Assembly: GCA_024276805.1 (NCBI GenBank)
Contig: JAJRWJ010000124.1
Location: forward strand, 1-15,388
DNA length: 15,388 bases
Source of the DNA: Gammaproteobacteria bacterium
GTDB lineage: Bacteria > Pseudomonadota > Gammaproteobacteria > Methylococcales > Methylomonadaceae
Reading direction: 5' to 3'
Of this stretch, positions 1-4,866 are shown in pieces; positions within the stretch are counted from its first letter, which is position 1, and every line of letters starts with the position of its first letter. The notes beneath the pieces are model-generated. The model made no database searches. It worked only from the letters and a program-made list of their open reading frames with translations, and had not been told where the DNA came from. The position numbers and the translations under genes are program-made.

Positions 1-132
1 AACCCCGCTGCAGCCTTGGAGCCGAAATATCCCGTCATGCCGTTGCCCTTGTGCCTTTCATGGCGACCAAGAATAGACGGGGTTGACTATAAAGTCAAGC
101 TGATTCGACAATATTACTTGAAATCAGTTTAA

Positions 133-522
133 GCTCACGTTCTTGGCAAGTCAGTCATATTGCCCGGCCATAGTGAAACAATCATGATCCATAGTGATCA
201 TGACAACCGTTTTTTGAGCCTGGCGGCCATGCTGGTTAGCAGTAATGATGCATTTATGGGCATCAGTAAAATAAGATTGCCCAAAAAAGCCAGAATGATT
301 AGCGTGCCTGCCTATGATGCGGGCGCAGAAGCCAATGATGAATCTTGCAGCTATATTCCCGGTCCGCCTTGCGGCAATGCAGATACAGCTTCTGCTGTTG
401 CAGGTGAGGGGTTTGTTCATATTCATGCCGGTATTCATGGCATCGGTGATCTCGATGCCGCCCAGTTTGACTGGCGCAATCCCGTTGCCAAGGTTGCCAT
501 TCGGCGGGTACGCGAGCATTAA
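133..522 (+). pseudogene. C-terminal fragment of a spondin_N-domain protein
   Basis: The frame is open from just after a stop at 130-132 to the TAA at 520-522. The product resembles the C-terminal half of bacterial spondin_N-domain proteins, which are usually exported and have no settled bacterial function. Visible hallmarks are LAAMLVSSNDAFMG, YDAGAEANDE, IPGPPCG, a GFVHIHAGIHG stretch and a final DWRNPVAKVAIRR. The N-terminal half of the domain and the signal peptide are missing. The frame upstream of the stop (1-129) is open but does not look like spondin. The only starts near the fragment are a TTG at 160 and an ATG at 184, neither with a ribosome-binding site. I read it as an N-truncated remnant produced by a rearrangement near position 130. 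A short functional protein is less likely. Domain identity is from memory of the family pattern. Confidence 0.65.
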
Positions 523-580
523 TGGTGTATTGCATCAGGGTAACGATGCAGAATAATTTTCAGGGACGTGATCTGGTACT

Positions 581-609
581 CTCGTTGCTGCACAGGTCCG
601 TGCAGCGAG
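581..609. repeat. Hairpin downstream of the spondin fragment
   Basis: GCTGCAC at 587-593 pairs with GTGCAGC at 600-606 around a 6-base loop, and the flanks TCG/CGA extend the dyad. No T-run follows, so I do not call it an intrinsic terminator. Confidence 0.4.
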
Positions 610-806
610 TCTGATCACGGGATCAAAGTATGCCTCATTCTACTTTTCAAATTCTGCAAAGACGGGGTTTGGATGTTCGACCCGGGATGTCGGCAGCAGG
701 GATGCTGTCATCAAGCCCCTTGGGATGGGTTCACGGAATTTTCCGGAACGAACATCCGAACCTGCTTAAATTATGTTCAATGTGACAAAGTAGAACCAAT
801 AGACTG

Positions 807-830
807 GGGAATGAGGGTCAGTTCTTGCAA
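807..830 (+). repeat. Dispersed motif, copy 1
   Basis: This 24-base stretch matches 2544-2567 at 21 of 24 positions, with the shared cores AGGGTCA and TCTTGCAA. A related sequence lies in opposite orientation at 4679-4698. The copies are all in non-coding DNA beside remnants, which suggests the trace of a mobile or repetitive element. Confidence 0.4.
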
Positions 831-883
831 TACCACATTAAAGGATGGCGTAAATCAAAACCTAACCATCACATACACTTGAC

Positions 884-969
884 CACAAATAAGCGGCACA
901 ACTTTGTTATGGTTTTGTGGTAAATTTGAGTTTTTCTAATTTATCATATTCCTTGCTCGCTTATTTGTG
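884..969. repeat. 12-bp perfect inverted repeat upstream of the first TA module
   Basis: CACAAATAAGCG at 884-895 is the exact reverse complement of 958-969, with 62 bases between. The left arm can also pair with a nearer partner: ACCACAAA at 882-889 and TTTGTGGT at 914-921 are perfect complements. The two pairings are mutually exclusive. The pair ends 26 bases before the -35 box of the first toxin gene and may mark an element boundary. It does not contain the RYYYAAC and GTTRRRY boxes of an attC site. Confidence 0.5.
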
Positions 970-994
970 TGAGTGATATGGGCGCTAGGCCTAA

Positions 995-1029
995 TTGAAA
1001 AAACCCTAAAACGTACATACAATGTACAT
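995..1029 (+). promoter_or_regulatory. Promoter and palindromic operator of the first brnTA module
   Basis: TTGAAA at 995-1000 and TACAAT at 1018-1023 are separated by exactly 17 bases, a good sigma70-type pair. GTACAT (1013-1018) and ATGTAC (1022-1027) form a perfect dyad with a 3-base centre that covers the -10 box. BrnT/BrnA-type modules are autoregulated by the antitoxin or complex, so this dyad is the likely operator. Transcription should start 6 to 8 bases after the -10 box, which falls on the ATG at 1030. There is no room for a ribosome-binding site. Confidence 0.65.
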
Positions 1030-1318
1030 ATGCTAACGTTTGAGTGGAATCCAGCTAAATCTGCATCGAATCTGAAGAGACACGGAATTTCTTTCGAGGA
1101 GGCGCAGTCTGTGTTTTACGATGAATTTGCAGTTCAATTCTACGATCCTGAGGGATCGGAGATTAAGTGAAGACCGATTTCTGATGTTGGGTGTTAGCGG
1201 CGAGTCCAGAGTTCTGCTCATTTGTCATTGTGAAAGAGATTCTGGAAATACCATCCGAATAATTTCTGCGCGTAAAGCAACGAGGAAAGAACGAAAGTTC
1301 TACGAAGGTGATAGATGA
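1030..1318 (+). pseudogene. brnT: BrnT-family toxin gene, frameshifted
   Basis: BrnT toxins (DUF497) are small RelE-like ribonucleases that inhibit translation and are neutralised by BrnA. The first frame, from ATG 1030, gives FEWNPAKSASNLKRHGISFE and continues EEAQSVFYDEFAVQFYDPE, the typical N-terminal half, but stops at TGA 1168-1170. The C-terminal half continues in the next frame with EDRFLMLGVS and then IRIISARKATRKERKFYE, the typical BrnT end, stopping at 1316-1318. One extra base (or two missing) at about 1150-1168 separates the halves. No slippery sequence is visible, and the AAG-TGA context offers no obvious re-pairing in the +1 frame. I therefore call it inactivated, with sequencing error as the main alternative. 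The preferred start is ATG 1030, because the frame upstream (from 973) overlaps the promoter. The stop overlaps the antitoxin start as ATGA. Confidence 0.8.
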
Positions 1319-1542
1319 TGAAAAAAGAATATGACTTTTCCAAGATGAAGTCTCGGAAGAATCCGTATGCGTTAAAATTAAAAAAGCCAGTGACAATAAG
1401 ACTTAGTGAGGATGTTATAGGTTATTTCAAGAAGATGGCAGATGAATCTGGTGTTCCCTATCAGAGTCTAATAAATCTTTATCTACGAGATTGTGTTGCA
1501 CAACATAGGGAAGTTAATATTTCATGGCGTAAACAGGCCTAA
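1315..1542 (+). CDS. brnA: BrnA-family antitoxin, partner toxin broken
   Basis: This 75-residue protein matches the BrnA antitoxin pattern. It has an N-terminal toxin-binding part (YDFSKMKSRKNPYALKLKK) followed by a ribbon-helix-helix-like DNA-binding part (VTIRLSEDVIGYFKKMADE, then GVPYQSLINLYLRD). BrnA proteins bind and neutralise BrnT and repress their own operon. The ATG at 1315 overlaps the toxin stop; a second ATG follows at 1318. GAAGGTGA at about 1304-1311 is a usable ribosome-binding site for either. The frame is intact although the toxin upstream is frameshifted, so it may act as a stand-alone antitoxin or repressor. The TAA stop (1540-1542) lies inside an attC-like site, as is common for integron cassette genes. 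Family assignment is confident; retained function is inferred. Confidence 0.85.
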   Translation: MMKKEYDFSKMKSRKNPYALKLKKPVTIRLSEDVIGYFKKMADESGVPYQSLINLYLRDCVAQHREVNISWRKQA

Positions 1543-1599
1543 CGAATAAGATACTGTCGTGATCGCGAAGCGAGCCACGACATGAACCGTTTGTTGGAC
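1537..1599 (+). repeat. attC-like integron recombination site
   Basis: GCCTAAC (1537-1543) fits the R'' consensus RYYYAAC and GTTGGAC (1593-1599) fits R' GTTRRRY. Between them TGTCGTG (1555-1561) and CACGACA (1576-1582) pair perfectly, and the outer parts are imperfectly complementary, as in folded attC hairpins. The span of 63 bp is near the minimal attC size. The preceding gene's stop codon is inside R''. No second attC site and no integrase gene is visible in the window. Confidence 0.55.
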
Positions 1600-1653
1600 G
1601 GGCCCGAGGTTGGATGAAGGTGTGGACGCTGCTATGAAAATAGCTTTTTGTGA

Positions 1654-1689
1654 AGCAGCCTGAATGAACAGTCAGGCTGCTGTTTTTTT
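1654..1689 (+). terminator. Strong intrinsic terminator
   Basis: AGCAGCCTGA (1654-1663) pairs perfectly with TCAGGCTGCT (1672-1681) around an 8-base loop and is followed by a run of seven Ts (1683-1689). It lies 112 bases after brnA, beyond the attC-like site, and would end transcription from the first TA module. Confidence 0.8.
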
Positions 1690-1850
1690 GTCCGATGATT
1701 GGATAATGGACAGATTTCCGTTGCTAGAGCCTGATGGGTGCCTCACAGGGTCATTGCCTTGACTTCCCCCTGTATCAGGATATCTGTCGCCTCTACCATA
1801 AAACCCCTGGGGTCTAATTAAGTGGGATAATACCGGTTGTTGGCTGATGG

Positions 1851-1873
1851 GAAGGAGCCCTCCGGGCTCCTTC
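1851..1873. repeat. Perfect 10-bp hairpin upstream of the transposase stub
   Basis: GAAGGAGCCC (1851-1860) and GGGCTCCTTC (1864-1873) form a perfect 10-bp stem with a 3-base loop. Six Ts follow at 1887-1892, 13 bases after the stem, too far for a standard terminator. It may be a guard hairpin of the sort found ahead of transposase genes. Confidence 0.5.
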
Positions 1874-1907
1874 GCCTGTTCCGCTGTTTTTTAAAGGGAT
1901 ATTCAAA

Positions 1908-2021
1908 ATGACACAAAAAGTACAACATACCAAGGCATTTCACCAGCAGGCGCTGGCTAAAGTCTACTCTCCAGCGGCAGGCGTTAGAAACAAACAAACA
2001 CTTGCCGGCGGTATAAAATAA
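1908..2021 (+). pseudogene. Possible transposase N-terminal stub
   Basis: An ATG at 1908 starts a 37-codon frame ending TAA at 2019-2021. Its first 20 residues (MTQKVQHTKAFHQQALAKVY) resemble the start of helix-turn-helix OrfA-type transposases. The remaining residues do not continue that pattern, and the helix-turn-helix is absent. AAGGG at 1894-1898 is a plausible ribosome-binding site 9 bases before the ATG. I read it as the 5' end of an insertion sequence cut off at about 1968-1980, where the second TA module begins. The -35 box of that module lies within the last codons. The transposase link is from memory of the pattern only; a random short frame remains possible. Confidence 0.35.
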
Positions 2022-2037
2022 GTATATATTCTATACC
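2002..2037 (+). promoter_or_regulatory. Promoter and operator of the second brnTA module
   Basis: TTGCCG at 2002-2007 and TATATT at 2025-2030 are separated by 17 bases. Two dyads overlap the -10 region: GGTATA (2010-2015) with TATACC (2032-2037), and GTATA (2022-2026) with TATAC (2032-2036). As in the first module, the predicted transcription start falls at or next to the toxin ATG (2038), with no ribosome-binding site before it. Confidence 0.6.
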
Positions 2038-2301
2038 ATGCTGTCATTTGAATATGATCAGAATAAAAGCACTCAAAATCTAGCCAAACATGGTATTGAT
2101 TTTGATACCGCTCAATCCTTATGGAGCGACCCCGATTTACTTGAGGTACCTGCCAAAACTACCGATGAAGCAAGATTTATCGTTATTGGCAAAATCTCAA
2201 TGATGCACTGGTCAGCCATAATCACATATCGTGACAAAAACATTCGTATTATTTCTGTGCGCCGCTCGCGTATTGAAGAGGTAAAACTCTATGAAAGCTA
2301 A
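2038..2301 (+). CDS. brnT: BrnT-family toxin, intact
   Basis: This 87-residue protein shows the full BrnT/DUF497 pattern. It has FEYDQNKSTQNLAKHGIDF at the N-terminus, a central ARFIVIGKI strand, and a C-terminal IRIISVRRSRIEEVKLYE. BrnT toxins are RelE-fold ribonucleases that inhibit translation and act in the cytoplasm with the antitoxin encoded just downstream. The ATG at 2038 is the first start after the promoter and gives the usual family length. There is no Shine-Dalgarno sequence; the ATG sits about 8 bases after the -10 box, so translation may be leaderless. The end overlaps the antitoxin gene by 11 bases. Its sequence is clearly different from the first module's toxin, so this is a separate acquisition and not a recent duplication. 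Family assignment is strong; activity is not shown by sequence. Confidence 0.88.
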   Translation: MLSFEYDQNKSTQNLAKHGIDFDTAQSLWSDPDLLEVPAKTTDEARFIVIGKISMMHWSAIITYRDKNIRIISVRRSRIEEVKLYES

Positions 2302-2524
2302 AACACTAGACAAAAAATTTGAAAATGGTGAATCCATTCTAGATGATCTGGATTTATCAAAATCCAGGCGCCCCAATCAAGAGCAAAAAAGGGTAAATGT
2401 TGACTTTCCCACATGGATGATTGAGTCACTTGATAGAGAAGCAAAGCATCTCGGTGTCACGCGCCAATCAATTATCAAAGTTTGGTTAGCTGAGCGTCTT
2501 GAGAAAATAGCTTCTAACAAATAA
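2291..2524 (+). CDS. brnA: BrnA/CopG-type antitoxin
   Basis: This 77-residue protein has the pattern of CopG-like antitoxins paired with BrnT toxins. An acidic N-terminus with LDLSKSRRPNQEQK is followed by a ribbon-helix-helix segment: the strand RVNVDFP, helix WMIESLDREAKHLG, then VTRQSIIKVWLAERL. It should neutralise the toxin and repress the operon through the dyads at 2010-2037. The ATG at 2291 is preceded by GAAGAGG at 2276-2282, a good ribosome-binding site, and lies within the end of the toxin gene, so the pair is translationally coupled. It belongs to a different antitoxin subtype from the 1315-1542 gene, so cross-neutralisation is not expected from sequence alone. No attC-like site or clear terminator follows. 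Confidence 0.87.
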   Translation: MKAKTLDKKFENGESILDDLDLSKSRRPNQEQKRVNVDFPTWMIESLDREAKHLGVTRQSIIKVWLAERLEKIASNK

Positions 2525-2543
2525 GGTTATAACGAGATCGTAA

Positions 2544-2567
2544 GGGAATAAGGGTCACGTCTTGCAA
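2544..2567 (+). repeat. Dispersed motif, copy 2
   Basis: This matches 807-830 at 21 of 24 positions. It begins 20 bases after the second antitoxin's stop. The first copy sits ahead of the first TA module, so the two copies bracket the whole TA region as direct repeats. Confidence 0.4.
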
Positions 2568-2634
2568 ACCATCATACAGAACCCACCTGCCACAAGTCAA
2601 CTGGTGGTTGCTTCGCATTGACCAGATCAGGACA

Positions 2635-2672
2635 CTGAAACAGACACACAGCAAGCCATGTGACTGTTTCAG
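2635..2672. repeat. Inverted repeat in the convergent gap
   Basis: CTGAAACAG (2635-2643) is the exact complement of CTGTTTCAG (2664-2672), with a 20-base loop. It lies between the converging brnA and DUF839 genes, where a bidirectional terminator would be expected, but neither side has a T-run. Confidence 0.4.
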
Positions 2673-2778
2673 CAACGCCGCTTCGATATACAATAAGCAG
2701 CTATAAATCTGCATCCCTGTCCACGAGAAGTATTTTCCGTGCATATTCCTTAAATTACCAAACACAGATAGAGTGATA

Positions 2779-4311
2779 TTATTTCCCGGCTTTTATTAAC
2801 TTGCGAACAAAGTTAGTATCTTCGTAATTGCTACATGTTTTTACCTGATCATCACCATGTTCTTCATCATCATATTCGACATCTCTGTCAAATTCACATA
2901 CTGGTGCAACGACATTTGCAAGATCAATCAGCCATGTAGCATCGCCCATGCCATTTTCGATAGCGGTACTTTCAGGATGTTGAACATTAATGATAAATTG
3001 AGTAGGGTTAGCGGGGTTAAAGATCATGCCTGTATTTTCCGCACCTTTAACCTGCAAGCTCATAAAATGGTCAACTGATTCAGCAACCCCGTCATTGTCA
3101 GTATCGCGCAGAAACCAAACATCACCACCCAAATCATCCCCGTTAGGTTTGTCTTCAACAATATAGATATTGCCAAGAGCATCCTGAGCCAAGTTATCTG
3201 GAGAGGATATAGTTCCAGTGGTAGCAGGATAACCCAGATTTTTAGCCGTGCTTTCATCGGCTGCCAAACGAACCATTGATCTATTCTGCCCCAGCTCTTC
3301 GACAGAATAAACTGCCAACTCTTCAGTTGCAGTGAAATAAAGCACTTCATGACCATTTTTAAGGTAACCAACTTCAATATCTTCTGGGCGACGGAATGGA
3401 GTAGCATATAATTCATCTGCTGCTGCCCGACCACCACGAGTTACATTATCGAATGGGTCTGTGGCTGTCAGTGCTTTACCAGAGATATCAGTCATTGCAA
3501 CCCATGTCGCCATGCCTGTTCTTTCGGCAGGATTATTGTTTGGATACTTGCCTGCATTAGCTGACGGATCACCAGTAAAACCGTTTACTCGTAACACAAA
3601 AGTCTGGCCTTTACTATAATCACCTGGAGCTGAAGGTACGAATTTGTATATGGAACCAGAACGATCCTCATCGACGAAATACAATGCTGTACCTGCATGG
3701 TTAAAGCGTAATCCTTCATGACCGACATTAGGGATGCTATTAAGCTCATTAAGGATGATTTGCTCTCCGCCTTCGACATCGGCCATCGGGTTAACAACCT
3801 CAAAAAGCCGTCCTTGACCCGACCATTCTTCACCAACCAACAAAGTATCAACAGGAGTCCAAGTGGCTGGGTCAAAAGCTCCGAAATCGTTACTCCAATC
3901 ACCGCCCTGCCCTCCCATATCGCCATGGAACAGATTAACAGTCCTGTCAGTTTTTGTGTCATAACGACTCAAACCCGCACCATACCTTACCTCATGAGGT
4001 AAAAATATATATCGCCCAGTTGGATCGAAAGCATTCATATCCGTCATGGATGCACCAGATCCCAAACCTGGAACACGAATAGTAGATTGTGTTGGATCGC
4101 TTTCAATTTCATGAAGACTAGTCAGATTTTTGTAACTGACTCCGGCAGGAACTTGCCAAGGTGAATTTAATTCATTGAGATGATCAGGTACTTGAGCAAC
4201 TGCAGCAGATTGCGTTAAAGGGTTAAAAAAGATATCAGTTCCAGCAGATGATGTGTGTGTAAATGCTAACAATATACTCGTTAACATGATTCTTTTTTGA
4301 AATGGTTGCAT
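2779..4311 (-). CDS. Exported DUF839 / PhoX-like protein
   Basis: This 510-residue protein belongs to the DUF839 (PhoX-like beta-propeller) group, which includes secreted calcium- and iron-dependent alkaline phosphatases. Residues 1-23 form a Sec-type signal (MQPFQKR, a hydrophobic run, then TSSA). Recognisable motifs are VGEEW (159-163), GHEGLRF (197-203), DEDRSGSIYKF (214-224), RRPEDIEV (307-314), SSPDNL (369-374), VEDKP (385-389) and FNP with INVQHP (431-446). A DTDNDGVAE stretch (403-411) looks like a calcium-binding loop. The C-terminus has an acidic run (475-488) between two cysteines (472, 493). The start at 4311 has AAGGGA about 9 bases upstream on the minus strand. It stands alone, converging on the TA module. 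Phosphatase activity is possible but unproven; many DUF839 proteins have no known substrate. Codon use is AT-richer than the downstream operons. Confidence 0.85.
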   Translation of the reverse strand: MQPFQKRIMLTSILLAFTHTSSAGTDIFFNPLTQSAAVAQVPDHLNELNSPWQVPAGVSYKNLTSLHEIESDPTQSTIRVPGLGSGASMTDMNAFDPTGRYIFLPHEVRYGAGLSRYDTKTDRTVNLFHGDMGGQGGDWSNDFGAFDPATWTPVDTLLVGEEWSGQGRLFEVVNPMADVEGGEQIILNELNSIPNVGHEGLRFNHAGTALYFVDEDRSGSIYKFVPSAPGDYSKGQTFVLRVNGFTGDPSANAGKYPNNNPAERTGMATWVAMTDISGKALTATDPFDNVTRGGRAAADELYATPFRRPEDIEVGYLKNGHEVLYFTATEELAVYSVEELGQNRSMVRLAADESTAKNLGYPATTGTISSPDNLAQDALGNIYIVEDKPNGDDLGGDVWFLRDTDNDGVAESVDHFMSLQVKGAENTGMIFNPANPTQFIINVQHPESTAIENGMGDATWLIDLANVVAPVCEFDRDVEYDDEEHGDDQVKTCSNYEDTNFVRKLIKAGK

Positions 4312-4416
4312 TAAAATTTCCCTTATGTTCTAAGTAAGTGGAAATGAAATAGTAAAGGTGCATTGTTACATTCAGAAGAAGATATTGTGTTATTTTGATT
4401 AACATCCACTCTACAA

Positions 4417-4436
4417 CCACCAGCTGAAGCTGATGG
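4417..4436. repeat. Short hairpin of IS200/REP type
   Basis: CCACCAGCT (4417-4425) and AGCTGATGG (4428-4436) are complementary except for one wobble position, with a 2-base loop. Similar short hairpins occur at IS200/IS605 ends and in REP sequences. No transposase is present here. Confidence 0.35.
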
Positions 4437-4637
4437 CTTCGTATGACGGAATGAAGTCCGGATACGGGTTTTTAAGACTCGTTCATGTTTCAGCCCTGAA
4501 ATCATCATCCATTGTTGGTTCAATATGATGCTCCAGATAATTTCTTTTCATCTCTGTCAACCCTCCCAATGTCACCAAAAGCAACCTCATGCCCGGAAGC
4601 ACCGTCTCCAATATCGTTTTTTCAAATCTGGAGTGAC

Positions 4638-4698
4638 GAGGTCAGTTATTGAAATAATGCCCTGGTATTATCTGCATGATTGCAAGACTTGACACCTT
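4638..4698. repeat. Dispersed motif, inverted pair
   Basis: The stretch at 4679-4698 is, on the minus strand, a variant of the motif at 807-830 and 2544-2567, sharing GTCTTGCAA. At 4638-4655 a weaker plus-strand copy shares GGTCAGTT and TTG. Together they form an imperfect inverted pair with a loop of about 23 bases. Confidence 0.35.
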
Positions 4699-4743
4699 AG
4701 GATTGAATCAAATCCAGGCTCAAGCCAACAGCAACCCCCATAA

Positions 4744-4791
4744 TGTGAATTAGCCACAAGTCAAAACCGCTATTTTGCGCGCCAATTCACA
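4744..4791. repeat. Inverted repeat ahead of the nine-repeat gene
   Basis: TGTGAATT (4744-4751) is the exact complement of AATTCACA (4784-4791). It lies 75 to 123 bases before the ATG at 4867 and could be a protein-binding site or a structured leader. The same stretch contains GCCACAAGTCAA (4753-4764), also found at 2589-2600. Confidence 0.35.
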
Positions 4792-4866
4792 ACCACGATT
4801 TTTATTGGCACTTATTCTATTGCCTGCCATTCCCAGATTTCAATCACCACACACCGGAGAGTTTCC

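Larger units (their letters stand above)
523..994. other. Non-coding stretch with small inverted repeats
   Basis: I see no convincing gene here; a 104-codon open frame at 568-882 has no family resemblance and an implausible composition. The stretch holds a 7-bp perfect hairpin at 587-606, a dispersed motif at 807-830 that recurs at 2544-2567, and a 12-bp perfect inverted repeat at 884-895 and 958-969. Confidence 0.5.
4312..4866. other. Divergent intergenic region
   Basis: No gene is supported in these 555 bases; a 66-codon minus-strand frame at 4323-4523 has no recognisable features. The region must hold the divergent promoters of the DUF839 and nine-repeat genes, but I see no strong -35/-10 pair for either. 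It contains small inverted repeats at 4417-4436, 4638-4698 and 4744-4791, which are listed separately. Confidence 0.5.

Noticed and set aside
568..882. 104-codon open frame between the spondin fragment and the first TA module
   Set aside because: No family resemblance, cysteine-rich random-looking composition, and it runs through the dispersed motif.
884..969. A second attC site
   Set aside because: The inverted repeat is perfect, but the RYYYAAC and GTTRRRY boxes are missing at its ends.
1150..1175. Programmed frameshift in the first brnT
   Set aside because: No slippery run is present, and AAG before TGA does not allow re-pairing as in known +1 sites.
4540..4575. Possible Pho box (CTGTCA and TGTCAC) upstream of the PhoX-like gene
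   Set aside because: The two half-sites are 15 bases apart, not the 11-base period of a PhoB site.
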